Part shown: positions 25,123 to 36,164 of the stretch, in pieces
Layout of the letters: each line of letters begins with the position of its first letter
Position numbering within the stretch: the stretch's first letter is position 1
Source of the DNA: Trematomus loennbergii
Lineage: Eukaryota > Chordata > Actinopteri > Perciformes > Nototheniidae
Direction of reading: 5' to 3'
NCBI GenBank assembly: GCA_012861695.1
Contig: JAAOOA010000127.1
Location: 25,333,811 to 25,397,810 of the forward strand
Length of the DNA stretch: 64,000 nucleotides
The notes under the pieces: generated by a model
What the model was told of the DNA's origin: nothing
The model's database searches: none
The model's input: the letters and a program-made list of their open reading frames with translations, nothing else
Position numbers and translations under genes: made by a program

Positions 25123-25240
25123 AGCCGCCATATTTGGTTTTGGGGGTTTTCCCTCTCCTGTAGTGTGTTATAGAAGTTTTTGTGCATATAAATGGTCTGC
25201 AAAGGCTGCAATCCCCAAATTCCCTCCAGAGGGAGTTTCT
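25123..25240 (-). repeat. TTAA-type MITE family 2, truncated
   Basis: Follows TTAA (25119-25122). Carries CATATTTGG in place of the usual terminus, then GGGGGTTTTCCCTCTCC, a TTTTTGTGCATATAAATGG block and CCAGAGGGAGTTTCTGC. It ends near 25240 without the opposite terminus. Confidence 0.75.
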
Positions 25241-26730
25241 GCAGGGAGTTCTGCAGCCTTATAGCTTGAATCCTTTCCTTTACCTGCACTGCCTGTAACC
25301 TGCAGAGCAGCTTGAGAGACCTGGGAGATATTTGAGATTACTTTGAATGTTAACTGTACTGCCTGAGGGAATATGGATGCCTAACAGCAGCCAACCTATT
25401 ATCAAACTGTCATCTATTACTTTCAATTGAGTTTGTTTGAGGACTAAAGTGATTTCTATTATCATATTGTGCAATGTGTCTTATTTAGGTCAGCATTATA
25501 TTTCACAATGTTTGAGCTATTGGAATATTTTTTTCAATGTACAGGAGACAGACATTCTTCTGTCCTCCTGTTTTCACAGTGAAGCATGTTTTTCACAGTA
25601 TGGTGGTGCTTGACATGTCATTGACAATTGCTCTTTTAACCCTGATTCTTATTTACAGTAACCTTTTCATAAACTAACTCAACCAGTTTGTTGTTAACAC
25701 AAATCTCTGTTTAAGGATCACCAGTGCCACACTCTCTTGGTATTCTATCACAGCGATGTATGATGGCACAAGAATACAGAGAGCTCAGCTTTTGTCGTCT
25801 TGCACTGTATGATTTGAACTAAATGTACACCCTTCTCATATGATGGCTTAGAATTGAGGAGACACCTGATTGGCTATACTGTAGATAGAAAAAATTACTC
25901 TAGTCTCAAAAAACCCGAATGCACAGCGATCCATGCACAGAAAGCGGTTTGTGTTTGCAGGTGCAGCAGTTTTAAACGGAAAACAAATATGTGTGGATCG
26001 AAAATACACATGTAGACTTTATTTACATGTATATGAAACGGAAAACATTGTGTGTGCATTGAAAAACACAAGTGTGGATCCGGAAATACAAGTGTGACTC
26101 CTTTTGCGGATCATGAAATACAAGTATGAATCCTTCTGTGTGCATGTGTGTATTATGAGACTGTTCTGAGCCCATACAAGTGCAATGAACCATTTTACAG
26201 TCCATAATGCTTGTTGCCTTGGTCTATGCAGACTGCTGCCTGGTAATATAACAGGCTAGACAACATAGCAGTCTTGCTAAACAATCACATGACATGACGA
26301 CAACCAGATTTGACTGAATAACTAACCGGACAGTAACGGGTGTGTCTGTTTCACAATATACAGTATACTTTGTAGGAATAAAAAATTAAGCTTCATATGA
26401 ATGCCATCTCTTCATGCACAATAAAAATAATAACGTACAAATGGAGTAATGAAGGCATTATGTTTACTATAAGGTCTGCAGATAGAAGTGAATTTAAAGA
26501 ATTTAAAGATTTAGATTAAGCTTAATCCCTCTTTCTCCTTATTATTGTTGGACAAAATGAACCTCAAGGGTGTGTGTGATAGGTGGGGCAGAGCAACCAT
26601 TTCAGGTAATGCTCCTCCCTTCATTCCTACACACCAGAGGCAGCATGCAGGATAACAAGGGGGCAGAGGCAGAACATTGCATCTCAGTCATTCTCTTTGA
26701 GGCAAGCAGATCTCCTGAGCAATCGTCACC
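25241..26730. other. Upstream region of the keratin locus
   Basis: About 1.5 kb with no coding sequence recognised. Around 25970-26150 there are repeated GTGTGGATC, GGAAATACA and CATGTGTG-type words, a loose, irregular repeat. The 150 bp before the keratin ATG contains no clear TATAAA box, so a promoter cannot be placed. Confidence 0.45.
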
Positions 26731-28525
26731 ATGAGTTATAACGAGAGCGGGTCCCGCAAGATTGGAGTATTTGGTGGAGCATCTAGTGGGATGAGAAGAG
26801 CTAACAGTGTGAGCGGTGCACGTGGCTACAGATCAAGCTTCACCGGGAGCGGTTTTGGGGGTGCTTTTGCCAGACATTCCAGCAGATTTGGAGGTGGAGG
26901 TGGTTTTGGCAGTGGAGCTGGAGGTGGAGGTGGTTTTGGCATGGGAGCTGGAGATGGAGGTGGCTTTGACGCTTCAGCCAATGAGAAGTTATTGGAGAGT
27001 AAGTCCTCCCCCACTGCCAGAGACTACTCAGCTGTCACATGACTTCTGATTCCTTAGTAAGTCGAAATGTAATTTATCTCCAGATGAATATGTTGTAAAT
27101 GTACATTGTCTGTTCCCAAAGCACATTCATGATTTTGTAGAGAAATAATTCTGTCTAATGAAATATGTCTTCATCACACAGATCCCGGAAGCCAACAGAA
27201 TCAATGGAACCATCGTTCTGTCTATTGACAATGCAAAACTGGCATTAGACAAGTTCGAAACCAAGTAAGAATCCAGTTCAGAGACAGAATTTTCTAGGAC
27301 ATAGTTGGATGGAAAATCTTTGTAATTTAACTGAAGCAATATGTGCATAGTGAATTTTTGCTTTCGAGGTGTAGATGTCTGATTTATTGCTGCCTCAAAG
27401 GTGGGAGAATGAGCTAGCCATGCGTCGATCGGTGGAGGGTGACATCGCCGGTCTGACGAGAGTGTTGGTTGAGCTGACACTGCCCAGATCAGACCTGGAG
27501 ATGCAGATTGAAGGCCTCAGGGAGGAGCTGATCTTCCTCAAGAAGAACCACAAGGAGGTGGGTAGCGGATGATTGACGTTCATCTGAATGAGCTTTCATT
27601 CAATTTGCTAGAATGAAGATTGAAATGTACTCAAACAACTTTACCAAACTCTTCTTATTCAACAGGATTTAGCATTCATGGGAAACCAGATGACTGGACA
27701 GATCAACGATCTGGAGGTGGACGCAGGGAGACAACCAGACCTGTCCCTCGTTATGTCAGAAATCCGTGAGCAGTATGAGGCTGTGGCCGCCTGGTACCAA
27801 ACAAAGGTAAGACTCGATAATAGAGTGTTACATATGTCACATATGTAGTTCTACCTTACATTGAGGTTCTCCCGTGTCTGTTATAGTCGGAGGAGCTGAA
27901 CAAGGAGATAGCAGCCAGCCCAGAAGTTCTCCAAACAACAAAGACAGAAATTACTGAGCTACGTCGAACACTGAAGGGCCTGGATATCGAGCTACCGTCC
28001 CAACTCAGCATGGTAAATGATAATGATCTACGGCAAATGTAATGAAAAATATGATGCAACCAAAATATTTGACTACTAATTCACTCTTTCTCCTCTCCCT
28101 TCCTCCTCTCTTTAACTTCCACCCACAGAAAGGGTCACTTGAAGGCACTTTAGCTGAGACAGGGGGATGGTATTCCAAGCAGTTACAAAGCCTACAGAGC
28201 CAAGTGACGGTGCTGGAGCAACAGCTAACGCAAATGCTGAGACGGAACGCCAGGGCCAAGAATACCAAATGTTGCTCGACATCAAGACACGGCTGGAGAT
28301 GGAGATCCCAGAATACAGAAGGCTGTTGGACGGAGAGGGCGCGTAAGTAGTCCACAAAGAACAATTATTTCCTTTCATTTTACACGAATAACAACGTCTG
28401 TAAACTGAAGAATTGTTCTCATATTTAATGCAAGCTCTGTGATTCTTCCCCTTGCAGCAGTGCTAGTGGTTCAGGGTCTTAGCAGCAGCAGCACAACCAG
28501 GGTGGTCATGATCACAGAGGAATAA
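26731..28525 (+). pseudogene. Type I keratin gene, damaged (seven exons)
   Basis: Type I keratins pair with type II chains as epithelial intermediate filaments. Exons read as 26731-27056, 27182-27264 (83 bp), 27401-27557 (157 bp), 27666-27806 (141 bp), 27887-28012 (126 bp), 28129-28342 (214 bp) and 28458-28525, all with GT/AG borders. The Gly-rich head (MSYNESGSRK..., GGGGGFGSG) is followed by NEK joined directly to LLESKSSPTARDYS, so coil 1A with its helix-initiation motif is missing. Exon 1 then hits a stop at 27040. Rod motifs [11 protein letters not shown] and SEIREQYE are clear. Exon 4 is 21 bp shorter than the usual 162, losing about seven residues before WYQTK. Exon 6 is 7 bp shorter than the usual 221 and frameshifted before [18 protein letters not shown]. 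Exon 7 is frameshifted again before SSSSTTRVVMITEE and its stop at 28523. Pro replaces Ala in [12 protein letters not shown]. Introns show it is not a processed copy. Some defects could be assembly errors. The exact keratin number is unknown. Confidence 0.9.
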
Positions 28526-28532
28526 GGACAAC

Positions 28533-28610
28533 CAGGGGTGGATCGAGAAAAATATTCATGGGGTGGCAAGAGGGTGGCAGGAAGATTTGAGGGGTGGCAT
28601 CCCCTAGCAG
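28533..28610 (+). repeat. hAT-like element fragment next to keratin stop
   Basis: Begins CAGGGGTGGATCGAGAAAAA only seven bases after the keratin tail stop, then has GGGGTGGCAAGAGGGTGGC and GGGGTGGCATCCCCTA. This resembles a hAT-type terminus common in fish. No matching right end was found, so it may be truncated. It occupies the place where keratin 3' UTR would be expected. Confidence 0.5.
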
Positions 28611-29123
28611 AAGTATATGCTGATTTAATCGCAGTCATATAAATCAATGTTAACTTGGAAAGCCACAATATTTATATTTTAACTCAATAACATAGGTGAC
28701 ATTATTGTGGAACATCAGTAAAGCCTTAAATATAAATATATAAGGTGGCAGACATAGCCTAATTGAATGAATTTAAACTGAACAATAACTGAATGAGTTT
28801 GTTTCACTCTTAGACCAGCAGGGGTACCAAATCTATGCAGACTGCTGCAATAAGTACATGAATTAACTGTCTCATCGATGTTTGTCTGAATTAATATGAT
28901 ACTATTAACAATCATATTATTCCTATCAGCTGTCAATCACTGTTATGATTCACATATTCAGTGTTATTATTAAATAAACTATTTTTTGGAGTTAATGATG
29001 AATGTTCCTCAAGATGCATGCTCACCCTCCTTCAAATTTGAAAGACAAGTAATTACTATCATATATCAAAATTCTAAAGAATCAAACGAACAGTTCAGCG
29101 CCCCACGACTTTACTGCAAACAG
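28611..29123. other. Non-coding stretch
   Basis: About 0.5 kb of AT-rich sequence between the hAT fragment and the PIF/Harbinger MITE. No keratin 3' UTR or poly(A) signal context could be assigned with confidence. Confidence 0.45.
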
Positions 29124-29126
29124 TTA

Positions 29127-29915
29127 CGGCCCCTACACACGGCGGCGTACGTTGACGCTTCAACGCTTCTGCCCATTCACTTTGAATGGGGTGACGTCAC
29201 GCTTCGCCGAACTGCATTGTGGGAGCAAAGCTTAACTTTTCTCGCGGTGCTCGCTGCAAAAGTAGAGCAATGTTCTACTTTTGAAGCTTCGACAGAAGCG
29301 TCAGCCAATCTAATCATATGCCGGTACAAGCTCTAGCCAATCAAACCGCTGCTTGTGTGTCCGGGGCTAGGGCTGTGGAATTAATCGTATTTTAATCGCA
29401 ATTACGATTTTGGCCTGCCACAATTACGAAAACAACATAATCGAAAAAAACAATTATTTAGCTTTGCTAGGTTGTGACAGTGCACTGCAACATATTTGAT
29501 CTAATTTATTTTGATCTCATTTATTTGTATTTATCATATTTATATATGTTTAGTAGCTTGGAGAAGTGCGCTCCAAACTATTTGTTGATCTTGTTTATTG
29601 GCATTTATTATTTTGATATTATTTATTTAAATGTATCATTTATTTTTGTATTGGTTTTTCAGTTGAATTATACGTTCAAGGTAATCAACAGTTAAAAAGA
29701 TGCTGTTCAAATTATTTGTATTTGTTTTCAAAGTCAATGAATAATCGTATTTAATAATCGTGATATCAATTATTGACCCAAATAATCGTGATTATGATTT
29801 TTGCCATAATCGCACAGCCCTATCCGGGGCGTTATATTCAGGTGATTGGTTGTTGGTCTAGCTTCAGAGATGCCCGCCGGCAAGCGACAACGCACGCCGC
29901 CGTGTGTAGGGGCCG
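29127..29915 (+). mobile_element. PIF/Harbinger-type MITE, host of a hAT MITE
   Basis: The terminal inverted repeats CGGCCCCTACACACGGCGGCG and its complement CGCCGCCGTGTGTAGGGGCCG are perfect over about 20 bases. They are flanked by TTA at 29124-29126 and 29916-29918, the 3-bp duplication typical of PIF/Harbinger. Without the internal hAT insert (29368-29822 plus one 8-bp duplication) it is about 326 bp. No transposase is encoded. Confidence 0.93.
29368..29822 (-). mobile_element. hAT-type MITE, copy 2, nested
   Basis: Ends TAGGGCTGTG and CACAGCCCTA, flanked by a perfect 8-bp duplication TCCGGGGC at 29360-29367 and 29823-29830. It is the same family as 16149-16640 but inverted. It lies inside the PIF/Harbinger MITE and is therefore younger than that insertion. 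Confidence 0.95.
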
Positions 29916-29954
29916 TTACAACCTGACTTTACATCAGAAAGAACAAACATTAAA

Positions 29955-30135
29955 GACAAGGCAAGGCAAGGCAATTTTATTTATATAGCACTTTTCAGCA
30001 CGTGGCGATTCAAAGTGCTTTACAAAATAAAAACTAAATACATTTAAGAACAAATCAGCATAAATACATTAAATGGCATTTAAAAACAGGCATAAAAGCA
30101 AAGATATTGAAATAAAATAAATAAATAAACACAGC
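29955..30135 (+). repeat. Retroposon-like repeat, GGCAAGGCAA type
   Basis: Starts with AAGGCAAGGCAAGGCAA, then TTTATTTATATAGCACTTTT and ATTCAAAGTGCTTTACAAAA, and trails into an A-rich AAATAAATAAAT tract. From memory this block is a very common fish repeat linked to non-LTR retroposon ends. Family assignment is uncertain. Confidence 0.65.
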
Positions 30136-31741
30136 AGGTACAGAATACATGACTAAAAGGCATACTGAAGTGACTAACTGCATCAGTTAGGGGGAAAAAA
30201 CGTGTATTCAACTAAACATATACATCGCTGCAGTTAGTATCCAGTGGATTGCCCTTACCTACTGGCCTAGTTAAATCAAAATGGTTACTTGACATACTCA
30301 CATGAAAAGTGGATAGGGGTGTGTGACACAGTAAATGTGTCGCAGAGATATAGTGAAATGTTTTTTTTGGTACAACTTTGACACATGCCATTGCAGAGCA
30401 CATGTTATTAATCAATTGTTCAGCAGTGGGGTTAGAATATGTGTAAATGCTATCTTATAAAGCTGATGATTACGTTTAGTTTGAGTACAAATACACCAGT
30501 TTGCAGGTGTTTTCAATTAAAGTATGTACACTTCATTCACACTAACCCGAGAACCACAGCCACACGTTGCACTGCTGCCACACACACAGGCAACATAAAT
30601 CACTTTCATAACATAAACCACAAGTATTTTATTTTTTGTCAGAGCAGAGAGTGAGCATAGCCTCTGTTTGTTGCGTATCACAATTGTGTGTCCCATCAAT
30701 GCACTCATCTACAACTAAAGGGCAGGTTGATAACATCAAGGAAGCACATTGAGGCCAGAGATGCAACAACGCCCTGCTTCACACTCAGTACTGCAGCTAC
30801 AGTCTGAGATAATAATGAGCAGCAGGAAGAAAAAAGTGCTGTTTGTTTTTCTAAGGAATTATTCTCATTCAATTGCATGAGAAGATAAAATGTGTGTAAT
30901 GAAAGTGCAATAGTTCAATTATGATACAAACCTTCTTTACATTCATCAAGGTATGCAGCGTGTAAAGACTACGACTGATTTAGTTATTTTAGAAGGATTT
31001 TAATAAACCTTGCAGGCAATGAAAATTTAGTTTTTTGTATTTGCATGCATTTTTTTTTCAAAGCAGATGCAATTTACGAGTAAAAATTCCCTAATTTTTA
31101 CAGCCATAGACTGTATAATGTATAAGCGGTGGTAAGAGTGATGGTTGGTTTGTGGAATACAGTTTTGAAACCTTGAGTTGGGAGTTTTGGCCTTTGCCGT
31201 CTTGCTCTTCTGGAACAAGATGAACAAGAAAGAACAATGACACAAAATAATTTAGCTAAAAAATGTGTCTTATTAATCTTCATGACAGATAAACGCTGTG
31301 AAGGGAATAACCGGCCTAGCAACATGTCAATCACAGGATAGCCCCACCCTAGCCTAGAACATACACTGCTTTATCGTCTCATTTTCTCTAAATGGGATCA
31401 TCATTTACTAACTGATCATAAAGCTGTGTTAAGGAAGGCTTGAATCTTGCAATTGAGAACATAGAAATATTTACTGAGGTATTACATCAAGTTAGAATTG
31501 GGCTGATTTTGTCATAGACCTCTATACAATAAGACTTAGTGACCGACTTCTAGACAAACAACCAGCAATGTACAACCTGTTGGCAGATAGAGAGAATGCA
31601 AGTTTATGGCCCTATTGCATTGCTTCATTTTTTCAAACTGGAGGTTGTCTCTTGGTAAAGGTCCAGTTTATGACAGGATACTGCTAAAACGAATACATGC
31701 TAACGTTAGATAACATACACCCAACAAGTCCTCCAACTCAT
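30136..31741. other. Non-coding stretch
   Basis: About 1.6 kb. Open frames of 63-78 codons lack motifs. No element termini or RNA genes were recognised before the left arm of the long inverted repeat. Confidence 0.45.
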
Positions 31742-32372
31742 ACGACCAAATAGGTCAATTGTTCAAGCGCTTATTACGACCATATATGTCGATTGGTCAA
31801 GCGCTTATTTCGACCTATAATCACGTTTGAAAGTTTTCGACCTCTAGTGCTCCCGTTGACTGCAAACGCTCCGGTGGGTCGTATATTCACAAATAACCCT
31901 CTCTGGAAAATCCTAAATTGTAGGATAGTTTGGCCATTAAAATGCTTTTTGATTAGATTTCTAGCGAGAAGTGTATATGGGTCATTCCAGAATTGGAGGA
32001 CAATTCATGTCCCCCATATAAAAAATCAAATAATCCATGTCCAAAAAGCTAAAACATGCACTTGTTGTGTTAAACATACTTGTCTTGAGACAAAATGTAT
32101 ATCAAGTTATAGAAAAAGTGATTTCAAAATATTATTTAAATGATCAAATAGCTCTCGAACACCCCCTAAAATTGCTTTTTTCTCTTGTCCCCGCTTCTTG
32201 GTGACCAACTTGCATGTCAAATATAACATTTAAAATAGGGATTTTATTTACTTTTTTTGGTATTATTCTATTGATATATGCCTCTTGTAATGGTCAAATC
32301 AATTTGTTAAATCATAAAAATATTTTAAATAATAGTAATTTTGCACAGAAGGTGTGTCCCTCAACATGCGTT

Positions 32373-32782
32373 CAACCCTGTTACCCAAACCTTTTTAGAT
32401 TGGCAGAGGAAGTGAAAAAACTGTAAGTCAAATGACACACAGGAAGTGACATCAGCAAGCCATGTGCTAGTGCCATGGGTAGACCAAAGGTAAGTCCTCT
32501 CTTTTATTTTTCATATTTTTACAATCTTTCAGTCAGTCTTAAAAGAGTGTGGCACTCTAACCCACTCAACCCTGTTACTCATATTATCAGAATAAAGCAT
32601 ATTCATTTCGAAGTTATCTTTCTTTCATTAAATATCCAAGTTTGTCCTTGCCTTGATAGCATTACATATCTAGCAATAATTCCTGAGGTTAAAGCTAACA
32701 TTAGCATTGATTTTCAACCCTGTTACTTTCAACCCTGTTACTTTAATTACAGTAACAGGGTTGCATTACAGTAACAGGGTTG
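32373..32782. repeat. Dispersed 12-bp motif, direct and inverted
   Basis: CAACCCTGTTAC occurs at 32373, 32567, 32715 and 32730. Its reverse complement GTAACAGGGTTG occurs at 32752 and 32771. The last four copies form a fold-back. The spacing suggests subterminal binding sites of a transposon or a decayed satellite (inference). Confidence 0.9.
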
Positions 32783-33413
32783 CATTTCCTTCCGTTCACT
32801 CTATAATCTACTTTAACATTACATGTGTTTGTATATTTTAGCATGTTTTAAATGTATTACTGTATTTTCACAGGCTATAAATTAACTTTTTATGTATTGC
32901 CACTGGATAGTCTAGGGTTAGGGTTAGTTAACCCTAGCCTAACCCTAACCTAGGGTTAACCCTACATTAGGGTTAACCCTAACCCAATCTAACCTAACCC
33001 AACCTAACCCTAACCCCAACTACTAACCATTTAGTAGTTGGAATTATTAACTCAAAATGAACTTAAATGTGTTTAAATCATGGTTAGATCAAGAGGTTAA
33101 TAGACATTTTTTAAATGTATTTCTACAGAGTTCTAGCACACCATTGAGTGCTGCTGAAAAGCAAAGGCGCTATCGTGCCAGGCGTGATGCTAATGATCAG
33201 CAGAGACAGGAGTACTTAGGAAAAGAGAGAGAAGTGGAGGAAAGAGACAGGAAAGAAGAAAAGGCAAAAAGACAGAAGTAAGAGAGAGCAGCGTGCCCAG
33301 CGAAAGAAATGGAGAGAGCAGAAGAGTAATGCCATGGAAAAGGTACTTGAGGGAATTATCACCCCCCCAGTCAGCCCTGATCCCCCAGTCGACCCTCAAC
33401 CTGGGACCTTAAG
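32475..33413 (+). pseudogene. Transposon-borne basic ORF, two exons, frameshifted
   Basis: Exon 1 (32475-32489) encodes MGRPK and ends at a good donor, AAG|GTAAGT. Exon 2 starts at 33129 after TTCTACAG and stays in frame as SSSTPLSAAEKQRRYRARRD, followed by a Lys/Arg/Glu-rich helix. A one-base shift in an A-run near 33264-33270 moves the continuation KREQRAQRKKWREQK out of frame. A proline-rich segment (TPPVSPDPPVDP) follows, with a possible donor near 33413. The AAEKQRRYRARRD signature occurs, from memory, in repeated uncharacterised fish proteins that look transposon-related. The function is unknown. The intron holds the inverted telomere-like array. It lies inside the insert that splits the left arm of the long inverted repeat. 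Confidence 0.6.
32913..33020. repeat. Interstitial telomere-like array with inversion
   Basis: Starts with TAGGGTTAGGGTTAG, switches to CCCTAA-type units through TTAACCCTAG, and continues with mixed CCCTAAC, TAGGGTTAACCC and degenerate CCTAACC units. Both strand senses of TTAGGG occur within 108 bases. A perfect 10-bp hairpin (33017-33026 with 33031-33040, arm CAACTACTAA) directly follows. It lies in the presumed intron of the basic ORF. Confidence 0.9.
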
Positions 33414-33850
33414 GTTAGGATATTTATAAGTTGAGGTTATTGAGGAATGCAAGTTTTACTGTGAAAAGGTCCATGCACTTTGTACTTTTAGAATCCACGT
33501 CCAGTGGATGTGTAGGATCTATACTTTGATAGATATTACGCAGATTATTTGAGGTCTCGCAAGGAGAAAGTGTATATACTATGTCTTTCCCCCTATTCTT
33601 TTCTATTGACGGCAGCGTCCATGTAAAGTTAGCGTCAACCCTCACAGGGTGAAAACAGTATTTCCGGTCTCAAAGTTTTCATAATAAAACCTTATTCCCC
33701 TCACTGTCAAATGATTTCACAGTGATATCTGTGTACACTGCTTTTGTGTTTTTCCCATAGGTTTTTCCCTTTCGATTCTGAGACACACTTCTTTTTCAGA
33801 GGTTTTGATAGGCTAAAACATCGAACTACCCATAATCCTCAGCTATCGTT

Positions 33851-35259
33851 GAAGCTCGGTGACTGGATGATTTAGCCGCAATGCATGTTGGGATATGGTG
33901 TTTATGCGATATGACATCCAAAAACATTTAAAAAAAAGAAAATAACACTTTATTCCGAGTTTGCTTGCTTTTCTCTTTGAAAGTCATCACATAACGGCAT
34001 TGTAATACACGGTTCGGCTGCATTAAATATTACACATCTGCCGTAGTTCTCTATTTATAGAGCCCTGATTAGAAGACCTTAGGACAAACTGGAAGAACTG
34101 CCACCAAAACTGAATATATAACGTGGATCATAAATATATCAGCAATTAAACAACATCTTCAATTTCTCTTCACACAATACGTCTCCTTGCAGTATCAATA
34201 GTAACTTGACTGACTTTTTTATTTAATCCAATTGGTAGATAGGCTGTATTTACACCATAACGGTGCACAGCTGATAGAAAATGACTTTTTTTTAAAGATA
34301 TTACTGATTTTCTTTTAATAAAATAATGTAAATACTGAGTTGAGAGAATAGTCAGGGGTTTTGGGTGATGGGAGACACATATATGGATTCAGAATTTCAA
34401 TAGCTTACCATTAAATGACGGATATACATCAGATATTAATGTGTAGAAGTAAGTGCCCTACACTAATAATACAAAGTTACTATGGCATTGTATGCTGTGT
34501 GTTATTTGTAACATCTTCAGAAACTACCTTTCCAACTCCTCACCAGTTGACTGTTACAGGTCTATACAGGTTCATGGTACAATGCATAAGCTTCAAATCG
34601 AGAGACTGAAACTGTATTTTTCTTTACCATTCAGTTTTGATTTCACAATAAAGTTAATAGTAATATTATGTTTGATATTATTATGTTTTAACTAGACCAC
34701 TGGCTCATGTTAAGACCATCTTTTCTGTCGGTTTGGTGTTACAAATATCAAAACAATATATGTGTGGATAACAAGATAAATCCGTCAAAAACTAAACTGG
34801 AAACTTATACTGGAAAGTATAATTTATTGTATTAACACTGTAAACTTGACCATTTTTTAACCTGCACCGCCTAGTGGTTAAAGCACGTTATTGCATCTTT
34901 TGTTGAATATGTTATATTTGAGGAAAAAAATTAATATTAAAAGTAGCCTACATCCAAAATAGGGGGAAAGTAGAAGGTCAATGATCAAAATATAGAATAG
35001 AAAATATCAAGAAGACACTCTAGTGATCTCTACAATAAAACAGTTTAGTGCAGGACGTCCAAAGATATTAATAGGAGGATGTGCAAAACAGACAAACTAA
35101 TAAGGCTTTATTTAAACATTAAAGAATACTTTAAGTTAAGTTCTTCTTTTGAATAAGAAAAACACTTTGGGGGTATCAACAGATAAATATTAAGCCTGAC
35201 TAAGTACTTAACGTCTAATATATTGCATAGTTTATTTTGGCACTTGACAATCACCTTCC
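33851..35259. other. Middle of the long inverted-repeat unit, non-coding
   Basis: About 1.4 kb, very AT-rich. Frames of 64 and 80 codons at 34415-34695 have no motif. Starts with a TGCATGTTGGGATAT motif near 33883-33898. Confidence 0.45.
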
Positions 35260-35998
35260 CTGAATTGCACAGTATGCGTTTTCAAAAAAGTATTCCGTTC
35301 ACATGCATCCGTTTCATTTAACGTGTCTGTTCAAACGAGACCGCTGGAAACGCTGTAGTACATATGCCGGGACTGTAAGTGGCGCTGTACTTCCACACGA
35401 GACCGCTGGACACGCTGTAGTACATATGCCGGGACTGTAAGTGGCGCTGTAACTTCCGCCACAAAATACACCAAAAGCAGCGAAGAAGACCTCAGAGCAG
35501 CCCGGAGCATGGCCCGGAGCAATGTTGCCATGGCTACCCTTCTGTTTATGCCCCGCGGTGGATTTAGCAACATGTATAGTTCATGTAATTCTCCATGTCC
35601 ACTTGTTGCTGATGGTTGTGGTAGAGGAGCTGTAGATTTTGCACTAACATCTGTAGCATGGTCGAGCTGTAGATGTTGTACTAACATCTGGAGCATGGTC
35701 AGTAGCAGTAGCACTAGCAGTAGCTACTGACAGTAGCTACTGGCCATGCTACAGCAGTGAGCAGCAGAGGCGGGGAGAGGTGGGGCTATCGTAATTTTTT
35801 CAGGAAATATTCGTATAGAGGCGATTACACGGACTCGTTTGACCCCCCAGAGAGTTTCGTTTGCAAATCTATCCACCTTGGGACCCGTTATCGTTTGTGG
35901 GGTCCGTTTGTTACGGCCTCGTGTAAATAATAGGGCTATACGTAAGAGAAACTATGCAGATACAAGCCGTTTCGTTCTCGTGTAAATGTGGCCTAAAG
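35260..35998. mobile_element. MITE-like segment with tandem duplication
   Basis: The sequence AACGAGACCGCTGG...GTGGCGCTGTA occurs twice in tandem (about 35335-35394 and 35398-35456, around 60 bp each). Further right are mirrored AGTAGC/GCTACT blocks and GTAGCATGG/CCATGCTAC pairs (35655-35755). The end has TCGTGTAAATGTGGCC at about 35978-35993, resembling the terminus of a fish MITE family. A matching left terminus was not found. The 127-codon minus-strand frame (35331-35714) shows no transposase motif. Confidence 0.5.
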
Positions 35999-36164
35999 TC
36001 TGATTTAAGGGCTGTATATATTTCACATCATTAGTCAGAATCTGCAAAGTAACTAAAATAAATGTAGTGGAGTAAAAATACCAGGTTAACCTCTGAATTG
36101 TAGTGGAGTAGAATTACAAAGTAACAATACATTGCATGATGTACATGCTGCTGTAACAAAAACA

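Noticed and set aside
32913..33020. True chromosome end
   Set aside because: The array is only 108 bp, degenerate, in both orientations, and flanked on both sides by unique sequence.
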